From Leclercia adecarboxylata (GTDB lineage: Bacteria; Pseudomonadota; Gammaproteobacteria; Enterobacterales; Enterobacteriaceae), in NCBI RefSeq assembly GCF_006171285.1, contig NZ_CP040889.1:5048862-5112861 (forward strand): a stretch of 64,000 bases of DNA. Reading direction: 5' to 3'. The position numbers and the translations under genes are program-made. The notes under the pieces are model-generated. The model was not told where the DNA came from. It did no database searches and worked only from the letters and a program-made list of their open reading frames with translations. Positions 57,268 through 64,000 of the stretch are shown here, piece by piece. Every line of letters begins with the position of its first letter. Position 1 is the first letter of the stretch.

Positions 57268-58551
57268 ATGGCTCTTAAATCACCGAAAATAACGCCGACG
57301 AAAAAAATCACCGTGCATACGGTCGGCGATGCGCTGCCTCGTGCACATTATCAGCGTTGCCCGCAATGCGATACGCTTTTTACGTTGCCAAAGATGAAAT
57401 CATACCAAAGTGCTTTCTGCCCGCGCTGCAACGCAAAAATTCGCGACGGCCGTGACTGGTCACTGACCCGGCTGGCGGCGATGGCGGTCACTATGATGCT
57501 GCTGATGCCCTTCGCCTGGAGCGAGCCGCTGCTGCGCCTGCACCTGCTGGGCGTGCGCATTGATGCCAACCTGTTACAGGGGATCTGGCAGATGACCCGC
57601 CAGGGCGATCCCCTTACGGCCTCGATGGTCCTGTTCTGTACCGTCGGCGCGCCGGTGGTGCTGGTGGCGGCTATCGCCTACCTGTGGCTCGGCAATATCC
57701 TGGGAATGAACCTGCGCCCGGTACTCCTGATGCTTGAGAAGCTCAAGGAGTGGGTGATGCTGGATATCTACCTGGTGGGGATTGTTGTCGCCTCCATCAA
57801 AGTGCAGGACTACGCTTACCTGCAGCCGGGCGGCGGTCTGTTTGCGTTTATTGCGCTGGTGATCCTGAGCGTGCTGACGCTTATTCACCTGAACGTGGAG
57901 CAGCTCTGGGAACGCTTTTACCCCCAGCGCCCCGCCACCCGCTACAACCCCGAACTGCGCGTCTGTCTTGGCTGTCACTATACCGGACTGCCCGACGCGC
58001 GCGGTCGCTGCCCACGCTGCCATATCCCCCTGCGCGTGCGGCGGCATAACAGTCTGCAAAAATGCTGGGCGGCGCTGATCGCCTCGCTGGTGTTTCTTAT
58101 TCCGGCCAACCTGCTGCCTATCTCGGTGATTTACGTCAACGGTGGACGGCAGGAGGATACCATCATGTCGGGCATCGTCTCGCTGGCGCACAGCAATATC
58201 GCCGTAGCGGCGGTGGTGTTTATCGCCAGTATTCTGGTGCCCTTTACCAAAGTGGTGGTGATGTTTACCCTGCTCGTCAGCATTCATTTTAAATGTGAAC
58301 AGGGGCTGAGAACCCGCATACTGTTGTTGCGTTTCGTTACCTGGATTGGCCGCTGGTCAATGCTGGATCTGTTTGTTATTTCGTTGATGATGTCGCTGAT
58401 CAATCGCGATCAGCTCCTTGCTTTTACTATGGGACCCGCAGCGTTCTATTTCGGCACTGCGGTGATTTTGACTATTCTTTCAGTGGAATGGCTGGATAGC
58501 CGCTTACTTTGGGATGCACATGAGTCAGGAAACGCCAGCTTCGCCGACTGA
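57268..58551 (+). CDS. letA: Lipid-transport membrane protein LetA
   Basis: LetA (YebS, PqiA family) is the inner-membrane partner of the LetB tunnel in lipid transport to or from the outer membrane. The 427 residues equal E. coli. It has two repeated modules, each a cytoplasmic zinc ribbon plus about four membrane helices. The ribbons are CPQCDTLF...CPRCNAKI (about 34-62) and CLGCHYTG...CPRCHIPL (about 233-258). The 3' end overlaps letB by 32 bp, which indicates translational coupling. Confidence 0.95.
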   Translation: MALKSPKITPTKKITVHTVGDALPRAHYQRCPQCDTLFTLPKMKSYQSAFCPRCNAKIRDGRDWSLTRLAAMAVTMMLLMPFAWSEPLLRLHLLGVRIDANLLQGIWQMTRQGDPLTASMVLFCTVGAPVVLVAAIAYLWLGNILGMNLRPVLLMLEKLKEWVMLDIYLVGIVVASIKVQDYAYLQPGGGLFAFIALVILSVLTLIHLNVEQLWERFYPQRPATRYNPELRVCLGCHYTGLPDARGRCPRCHIPLRVRRHNSLQKCWAALIASLVFLIPANLLPISVIYVNGGRQEDTIMSGIVSLAHSNIAVAAVVFIASILVPFTKVVVMFTLLVSIHFKCEQGLRTRILLLRFVTWIGRWSMLDLFVISLMMSLINRDQLLAFTMGPAAFYFGTAVILTILSVEWLDSRLLWDAHESGNASFAD

Positions 58552-61153
58552 AGCGCGAGTTAAAACAAAACGTCGTATTTCGCCATTCTGGTTACTGCCG
58601 GTTATCGCTCTGATGATCGCCGGTTGGTTAATCTGGACCAGCTACGAGGATCGCGGCAATACCGTCACTATCGATTTCCAGAGCGCCGACGGCATTGTGG
58701 CAGGCCGTACGCCGGTGCGTTTTCAGGGGGTTGAAGTAGGGACCGTCCAGGATATCTCACTGGATAAGAACCTCAATAAAATCGAGGTTCGCGTTAGCAT
58801 CAAATCCGATATGAAAGATGCCCTGCGCGATGAGACGCAGTTCTGGCTGGTTACGCCCAAAGCTTCGCTGGCGGGTGTTTCCGGTCTGGATGCGCTGGTC
58901 GGGGGTAACTACATCGGCATGATGCCAGGTAAAGGTGAACCAAAGGATCACTTCACCGCCCTGGATACGCAGCCGAAATACCGGCTCAACAATGGCGATC
59001 TGATGATCCATCTGCACGCACAGGATCTGGGCTCGTTGAACAGCGGTTCGGTGGTCTATTTCCGTAAGATCCCCGTCGGTCGGGTTTATGACTACGCCAT
59101 CACCCCTAACAAGCAGGGAGTGGTCATCGACGTGCTGATCGAACGACGCTTTACCTCGCTGGTGAAAAAAGGCAGCCGCTTCTGGAATGTGTCCGGCGTG
59201 GATGCCGACCTGAGCCTGAGCGGTGCCAAAGTGAAGCTGGAGAGCCTGGCGGCGCTGGTGAACGGGGCTATCGCCTTCGATTCACCGGAAGGTTCTGAGC
59301 CCGCCACCCAGGAAGATGATTTTGGCCTGTATAAAGATCTGGCCCACAGCCAGCGCGGCGTGATTGTGAAGCTCACCCTCCCCTCTGCGGATGGTCTGAA
59401 GGAAGACTCCACCCCGCTGATGTATCAGGGATTACAGGTTGGGCAGCTCACCAAAATGACCCTTAACCCTGGCGGCCTGGTCACCGGTGAGATGACCGTT
59501 GACCCGAGCGTGGTCGATCTGCTGCGCAAAAACACGCGCATCGAATTGCGTTCGCCAAAACTGTCGCTGAGCAACCCCAGCGTCAGCAGCCTGCTGACCG
59601 GCAGCACTTTTGAACTGATCCCCGGCGGCGGCGAACCGATAAATCAGTTTGTGATCGCCCCGGCCGATAAGGCGCTGCTGCAAAAACCCGGCGTCATCAC
59701 CGTCAAACTCAACGCACCGGAAAGCTACGGTATCGACGCCGGTCAGCCGCTGATCCTGCACGGCGTGCAGATTGGCCAGGTGCTTGAGCGCACCTTAACC
59801 AGCAAAGGCGTCAGCTTTGAGGTGGCGATCGATCCGCAGTACCGCGAGCTGGTGCATGGCGACAGCAAATTCGTGGTCAACAGCCGGGTGGATGTCAAAG
59901 TCGGGCTCGACGGCGTCGAGTTCCTGGCGGCCAGCGCCAGCGAATGGATCAGCGGCGGGATACGTATCCTGCCGGGTGACAAAGGCGCCATGCGCGACAG
60001 CTATCCGCTGTATGCCAACCTCGATAAAGCTCTGGAAAACAGCCTGAGCGATCTGCCGACCACCACCCTCACGCTGGTGGCCGACACCCTGCCGGACGTG
60101 CAGGCAGGTTCGGTGGTGCTGTATCGCAAATTCGAGGTGGGTGAAGTGATTCTGGTTCGCCCGCGCGCCAATGCCTTTGATATCGAACTGCACATCAAGC
60201 CGGAATACCGCAAGCTGCTTACCAGCAACAGCGTGTTCTGGGCCGAAGGCGGGGCCAAAGTGCAGCTTAACGGCAGCGGCCTGACGGTGCAGGCCTCTCC
60301 GCTCTCCCGCGCCCTGCGCGGGGCCATCAGCTTTGACAACCTGAGCGGGGCGAGCGCCAGCCAGCGTAAAGGCGACAAACGGATCCTCTACCCTTCCGAA
60401 ACCGCAGCCCGTGCGGTGGGCGGCCAGATCACCCTGCATGCTTTTGATGCGGGTAAGCTCGCCGAAGGGATGCCGATACGCTATCTGGGGATTGATATCG
60501 GGCAGATCCAGAACCTGAAGCTGATCACCGCCCGCAACGAAGTGCAGGCCACGGCGGTGCTGTATCCGGAATATGTCGAAAACTTCGCCCGCGCCGGGAC
60601 GCGTTTCTCGGTGATCACCCCGCAGATTTCCGCGGCAGGCGTTGAGCATCTCGATACCATTCTCCAGCCTTATATCAACGTCGAACCCGGCCAGGGCAAG
60701 GCGCGCCGCGACTTCGAACTGCAGGAGGCGACTATCACCGATTCACGCTATCTCGATGGCCTGAGCATCGTGGTGGAGGTGCCGGATGCGGCGTCGCTCG
60801 CCATCGGTACGCCGGTGCTGTTCCGCGGCATGGAAGTGGGTACGGTGACCGGGCTGACGCTGGGGACGCTCTCCGACAGGGTGATGGTGGCCCTGCGTAT
60901 CAGCGATCGCTATCAGCATCTGGTGCGTAACAACTCGGTGTTCTGGCTGGCGTCCGGTTATTCGCTGGACTTTGGTCTGACCGGCGGCGTGGTGAAAACC
61001 GGGACCTTTAATCAGTTTATCCGCGGCGGTATTGCCTTCGCGACGCCGCCGGGTACCCCGCTGGCGCCGAAATCCCAGCCCGGCAAGCACTTCCTGCTGC
61101 AGGAGAGCGAGCCGAAAGAGTGGCGCAACTGGGGAACCGCCCTGCCACGCTAA
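58520..61153 (+). CDS. letB: MCE-family lipid tunnel protein LetB
   Basis: LetB (YebT) forms a hexameric tube across the periplasm made of stacked MCE rings. The ATG at 58520, five bases after GGGA, gives 877 residues; an ATG at 58514 is the alternative. One N-terminal membrane helix (about 23-40) precedes seven MCE repeats, recognisable by recurring G-x-PV-x-F-x-G-x-x-VG patterns such as [44 protein letters not shown] and [14 protein letters not shown]. The repeat number matches E. coli. Its start lies within letA. Confidence 0.96.
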   Translation: MSQETPASPTEARVKTKRRISPFWLLPVIALMIAGWLIWTSYEDRGNTVTIDFQSADGIVAGRTPVRFQGVEVGTVQDISLDKNLNKIEVRVSIKSDMKDALRDETQFWLVTPKASLAGVSGLDALVGGNYIGMMPGKGEPKDHFTALDTQPKYRLNNGDLMIHLHAQDLGSLNSGSVVYFRKIPVGRVYDYAITPNKQGVVIDVLIERRFTSLVKKGSRFWNVSGVDADLSLSGAKVKLESLAALVNGAIAFDSPEGSEPATQEDDFGLYKDLAHSQRGVIVKLTLPSADGLKEDSTPLMYQGLQVGQLTKMTLNPGGLVTGEMTVDPSVVDLLRKNTRIELRSPKLSLSNPSVSSLLTGSTFELIPGGGEPINQFVIAPADKALLQKPGVITVKLNAPESYGIDAGQPLILHGVQIGQVLERTLTSKGVSFEVAIDPQYRELVHGDSKFVVNSRVDVKVGLDGVEFLAASASEWISGGIRILPGDKGAMRDSYPLYANLDKALENSLSDLPTTTLTLVADTLPDVQAGSVVLYRKFEVGEVILVRPRANAFDIELHIKPEYRKLLTSNSVFWAEGGAKVQLNGSGLTVQASPLSRALRGAISFDNLSGASASQRKGDKRILYPSETAARAVGGQITLHAFDAGKLAEGMPIRYLGIDIGQIQNLKLITARNEVQATAVLYPEYVENFARAGTRFSVITPQISAAGVEHLDTILQPYINVEPGQGKARRDFELQEATITDSRYLDGLSIVVEVPDAASLAIGTPVLFRGMEVGTVTGLTLGTLSDRVMVALRISDRYQHLVRNNSVFWLASGYSLDFGLTGGVVKTGTFNQFIRGGIAFATPPGTPLAPKSQPGKHFLLQESEPKEWRNWGTALPR

Positions 61154-61159
61154 CCCTTA

Positions 61160-61190
61160 CGCTCCGGTGTCAACCCACCGGAGCGTTTGT
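61160..61190 (+). terminator. Hairpin after letB
   Basis: ACGCTCCGGTG and CACCGGAGCGT form a long stem but only TTTG follows, so termination may be partial and rsmF may be reached by read-through. Confidence 0.6.
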
Positions 61191-61229
61191 GGTACACTGC
61201 GCGCCTCTTTGACTCCCTGTGGTGCGCTC

Positions 61230-62672
61230 GTGTCTCAACGTTCCGTCTATCTGCCAGAAGAATTTCTGGCTCAAATGCGCCAGGCCCTGCCTGATCCTCT
61301 CTCTCTCGATGCGTTTATCGCCGCTTGCCAGCGTCCGCTGCGCCGCAGCCTGCGCGTCAACACCCTGAAAATCAGCGTGGCGGATTTCCTCTCGCTTGTC
61401 GCCCCCTACAACTGGCAGCTCACGCCGGTGCCCTGGTGTGAAGAGGGATTCTGGATCGAGCGTGACGACGAAGAGGCGTTACCGCTGGGCAGCACAGCAG
61501 AACACCTGAGTGGGCTGTTCTACATACAGGAAGCCAGCTCCATGCTGCCGGTCGCGGCGCTGTTTGCCGATGGTAATACCCCCGCCCGGGTGATGGACGT
61601 GGCGGCCGCGCCTGGCTCCAAAACCACCCAGATCGCCGCACGGATGAACAATCAGGGGGCGATCCTCGCCAACGAGTTTTCTGCCAGCCGCGTTAAGGTG
61701 CTGCACGCGAACATCAGCCGCTGCGGGATCAGCAACGTGGCCTTAACCCATTTTGATGGCCGCGTGTTTGGCGCGGCCCTGCCGGAAGCCTTCGATGCGA
61801 TCCTGCTGGACGCCCCCTGCTCCGGCGAAGGGGTGGTGCGCAAAGATCCTGACGCGCTGAAGAACTGGTCCGTCGCCAGCAATCTGGAGATCGCCGCCAC
61901 CCAGCGCGAGCTTATCGACAGCGCCTTCCACGCCCTGCGCCCCGGCGGGACGCTGGTCTACTCCACCTGCACCCTGAACCGCGACGAAAACGAAGCCGTC
62001 TGCCTGTGGCTGAAAGAGCAGTATCCCGATGCCGTTGAATTCCTGCCGCTGAACGACCTGTTTACCAGCGCCGCTGACTGCGTCACTCCCGAAGGGTTCC
62101 TGCACGTCTTCCCGCACATCTACGACTGCGAAGGCTTCTTCGTGGCACGCCTGCGTAAAACCGCGGCCATAGCGCCGCTGCCCGTGCCAAAATTCAAGGT
62201 CGGCAACTTCCCGTTCACGCCGCTTAAAACCCGTGAAGCCCAGCAGATCGCCACCGCCGCACATCAGGTGGGCCTGCGCTGGGACGACAACCTGCGCCTG
62301 TGGCAGCGTGATAAAGAGGTGTGGTTATTCCCGACGGAGATTGAGCCGCTGATAGGCAAAGTGCGTTTTTCTCGTCTCGGCATCCGCCTGGCGGAGACGC
62401 ACAACAAAGGTTACCGCTGGCAGCATGAAGCGGTGATCGCCCTGGCGGGCGAGCACAACACCTTTGCCTTGACCCAGGCAGAAGCGGAAGAGTGGTATCG
62501 CGGACGCGATGTGTGGCCAGAGGCAACCCCAACCGGGGATGATGCGGTCCTGACGTATCAGGGCTTTCCGGTAGGGCTGGCGAAAAAAGTGGGCTCGCGC
62601 CTGAAGAACAGCTACCCGCGCGAGCTGGTTCGCGATGGCCGCTTGTTTACCGGTAACGGCGAAGAGAGCTAA
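61230..62672 (+). CDS. rsmF: 16S rRNA (cytosine-C5)-methyltransferase RsmF
   Basis: RsmF methylates C1407 of 16S rRNA. The start is placed at GTG 61230 ([11 protein letters not shown]...), giving 480 residues (E. coli 479); the frame is open further upstream into letB but that part is not conserved. The SAM motif is [15 protein letters not shown]. The m5C motifs are [14 protein letters not shown] and [12 protein letters not shown], the latter with the catalytic Cys. The C-terminal region holds the PUA-like RNA-binding part ([18 protein letters not shown]). Confidence 0.95.
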   Translation: MSQRSVYLPEEFLAQMRQALPDPLSLDAFIAACQRPLRRSLRVNTLKISVADFLSLVAPYNWQLTPVPWCEEGFWIERDDEEALPLGSTAEHLSGLFYIQEASSMLPVAALFADGNTPARVMDVAAAPGSKTTQIAARMNNQGAILANEFSASRVKVLHANISRCGISNVALTHFDGRVFGAALPEAFDAILLDAPCSGEGVVRKDPDALKNWSVASNLEIAATQRELIDSAFHALRPGGTLVYSTCTLNRDENEAVCLWLKEQYPDAVEFLPLNDLFTSAADCVTPEGFLHVFPHIYDCEGFFVARLRKTAAIAPLPVPKFKVGNFPFTPLKTREAQQIATAAHQVGLRWDDNLRLWQRDKEVWLFPTEIEPLIGKVRFSRLGIRLAETHNKGYRWQHEAVIALAGEHNTFALTQAEAEEWYRGRDVWPEATPTGDDAVLTYQGFPVGLAKKVGSRLKNSYPRELVRDGRLFTGNGEES

Positions 62673-62775
62673 AAATAGCACTTTTTTACTGGCGCTTTTG
62701 CTCTCCATTGACCAGGCTGAAAAGTGGGCGACTATACTGGTCGTACCAGACCACAACATGATCCTGGAGAGCATT

Positions 62776-63015
62776 ATGACGAAAACCAATGTGCGCATTG
62801 GCGCATTCGAAATCGATGATGCCGAGTTAAACGGCGATACGCAGGGCGAGCGAACGTTAACTATCCCTTGTAAATCCGACCCCGACCTGTGCATGCAACT
62901 CGACGCCTGGGATGCAGACACCAGCGTCCCGGCCATTCTCGATGGAGAACACTCAGTCCTGTACCGTAAGCATTACGACCAAGGTTCCGATGCCTGGATC
63001 ATGCGCCTTGCCTGA
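62776..63015 (+). CDS. yebV: Small protein YebV
   Basis: The 79-residue product from the ATG at 62776, with GGAG upstream (MTKTNVRIGAFEIDDAELNG), aligns fully with E. coli YebV (78 residues). It is acidic and soluble, with conserved IPCKSDPDLCMQLDAWDA containing two cysteines. Function unknown. An upstream part of the open frame (from 62635) overlaps rsmF and is not included. Confidence 0.92.
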   Translation: MTKTNVRIGAFEIDDAELNGDTQGERTLTIPCKSDPDLCMQLDAWDADTSVPAILDGEHSVLYRKHYDQGSDAWIMRLA

Positions 63016-63024
63016 TTCAGAGAG

Positions 63025-63051
63025 AACCCGCCCGCAGGCGGGTTATTTATT
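63025..63051 (+). terminator. Terminator after yebV
   Basis: AACCCGCC, CGCA, GGCGGGTT, then ATTTATT, 9 bp past the stop. Confidence 0.78.
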
Positions 63052-63119
63052 CCCAATTTCTCCCCTTCCCTGAATCATCCCCTACAATATCAATACGGTA
63101 GTAAATGCTGAGGGGCATG

Positions 63120-63311
63120 ATGTACGCACTGGTATTGTTTATCTGTTATCTGGACGCAGGCTGTGAAGATCTGGTGGTGGACGTGTATCGCACCGAACCC
63201 CAGTGCGAGGCATCGATGGACGACCAGCGTATCCGCCACGGCGGCTGTTATCCGGTAGAAGATTTTATCGACGGCTTCTGGCGCCCGGCGCAGGAGTATT
63301 CTGACCTGTAA
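63120..63311 (+). CDS. yebW: Small protein YebW
   Basis: The 63-residue product starts at the second of two adjacent ATGs (63120), the better spaced from GAGGGG. It reads MYALVLFICYLDAGCEDLVVDVY and ends in FIDGFWRPAQEYSDL, matching E. coli YebW end to end. The N-terminus is hydrophobic, and four cysteines (ICYLDAGC, PQC, GGC) suggest an exported, disulfide-bonded protein. Function unknown. Its stop codon abuts that of pphA. Confidence 0.92.
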   Translation: MYALVLFICYLDAGCEDLVVDVYRTEPQCEASMDDQRIRHGGCYPVEDFIDGFWRPAQEYSDL

Positions 63312-63956
63312 TCACTGCAGCTGCGCCAGCGTCAGGCTGCCGCCAAACACTGCCCCGGTATCGATGTAGTGAAGGTTCTGGCAGTCATAGCGTTTTCTGA
63401 GCGGCGTATGGCCGAACCAGAAGTGATCTGCCCCGCCGATCCCCTCCTCGCTGCCGTTCATTAAATCCTGCAGACGATCCCGGTTCCACAGAATGCGCTG
63501 CTTCTCTACCGGCTTATTCCACACATAGTGCGATGACGGGTAATCGGCATGGGCAATGACATTCAATCCGTTAGCGCAGTTGATTTCGATAATCCACGGC
63601 AGCGTTTCACAGCGGCGGAACAGATCGATAGCCTGCTGCTGTTGTTCACCTTTTAATTCAGCGAACCAGTTGCCGCCATTCATCATCCACAGGCCAAACT
63701 GATTATTATGCAGGGCGTCCAGCGCCATCTGCTCATGGTTACCTCGCACGGCATAAAACCACGCTTCATTTAATAACTGCAGGCATTTCACGCTATCCGG
63801 GCCGCGATCGATTAAATCGCCGACGCAAATAAGTAAATCCTCATACGGATTAAGATGCCGGCGCTTTAGCGCCTCCATAAGCATCTGATAACAGCCGTGA
63901 AGATCGCTTACCACCCAGACGTGCCGCCAGTTGTGACCTTCAAGTTTGAGATACAT
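63312..63956 (-). CDS. pphA: Serine/threonine protein phosphatase 1 (PrpA)
   Basis: PphA is a metal-dependent PPP-family phosphatase. In E. coli it is linked to heat-shock and misfolded-protein signalling through CpxR and DegP. The 214-residue protein has the metal-site motifs SDLHGCY (about 18-24), GDLIDRGPDS (about 47-56) and RGNHEQM (about 72-78), plus the later HADYP and FGHTPLR. E. coli has Gly in place of Ser in the first motif. The ATG at 63956 is preceded by GAGGAGG. The upstream flank to the window edge shows nothing further. Confidence 0.93.
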   Translation of the reverse strand: MYLKLEGHNWRHVWVVSDLHGCYQMLMEALKRRHLNPYEDLLICVGDLIDRGPDSVKCLQLLNEAWFYAVRGNHEQMALDALHNNQFGLWMMNGGNWFAELKGEQQQQAIDLFRRCETLPWIIEINCANGLNVIAHADYPSSHYVWNKPVEKQRILWNRDRLQDLMNGSEEGIGGADHFWFGHTPLRKRYDCQNLHYIDTGAVFGGSLTLAQLQ

Positions 63957-64000
63957 AGCGCCTCCTCAGGATCAGTATAGTCCCTGCGGAGTACGGCAAT

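Overview
The window is enterobacterial chromosome. Almost every gene has a close E. coli K-12 counterpart, in an order typical of the family: treA-ymgE-ycgR-emtA-ldcA-cvrA-dadXA-ycgB-fadR-nhaB-dsbB-ycgNML-minCDE, then rnd-fadD-yeaY-tsaB-yoaA, then yoaBH-pabB-nudL-sdaA-pdeD-yoaE-manXYZ-manO-mntP-rlmA, and finally cspC-yobF through pphA. CspC looks identical to the E. coli protein. Other proteins have diverged moderately, and genes absent from K-12 are present: a second FtsI-like PBP as in Salmonella, a RomA-like hydrolase, and an amidase/MarR/MFS cluster. An Enterobacter/Lelliottia-like member of the Enterobacteriaceae fits best; this is inferred from remembered protein sequences, not from a database search.

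Region 1-8 kb is accessory. A truncated amidase and a MarR regulator face away from an MFS transporter that is split by a 1,051-bp IS5-family (IS903-group) element with a clean 9-bp target duplication; its transposase carries two compensating frameshifts. Then come a NepI-like exporter with a divergent AraC regulator, an orphan phage-type Rha/KilAC protein and an OBAP-family lipoprotein.

Region 8-26 kb holds periplasmic trehalase with an unusual repeat tail, the c-di-GMP flagellar brake YcgR behind a sigma28-type promoter, two peptidoglycan enzymes (EmtA, LdcA), a K+/H+ antiporter, D-alanine catabolism (dadAX), YcgB, FadR, NhaB, DsbB and the Min division-site system.

Region 26-44 kb begins where minE meets rnd; these loci are far apart in K-12. 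It contains fadD (with a FadR operator), a lipoprotein with a sigmaE-like promoter, tRNA t6A and DNA-repair genes, folate (pabB) and serine (sdaA) metabolism, a c-di-GMP phosphodiesterase, a TerC/CBS membrane protein, the mannose PTS, and the manganese exporter gene mntP preceded by MntR-like, Fur-like and yybP-ykoY riboswitch elements.

Region 44-64 kb holds rRNA methyltransferases (rlmA, rsmF), the extra PBP, cspC/yobF, mgrB (47 codons, GTG start), kdgR/yebQ, the envelope proteases htpX and prc, proQ, msrC, the lipid-transport pair letAB, and pphA.

Two dispersed intergenic repeat types recur: REP/BIME palindromes and a second palindromic family with three copies. I found no tRNA, rRNA, CRISPR array or prophage, and no clearly new multi-gene system. 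The best leads are the extra PBP with an altered SxN motif, the yoaE leader ORFs, the layered manganese control region and the orphan Rha protein.
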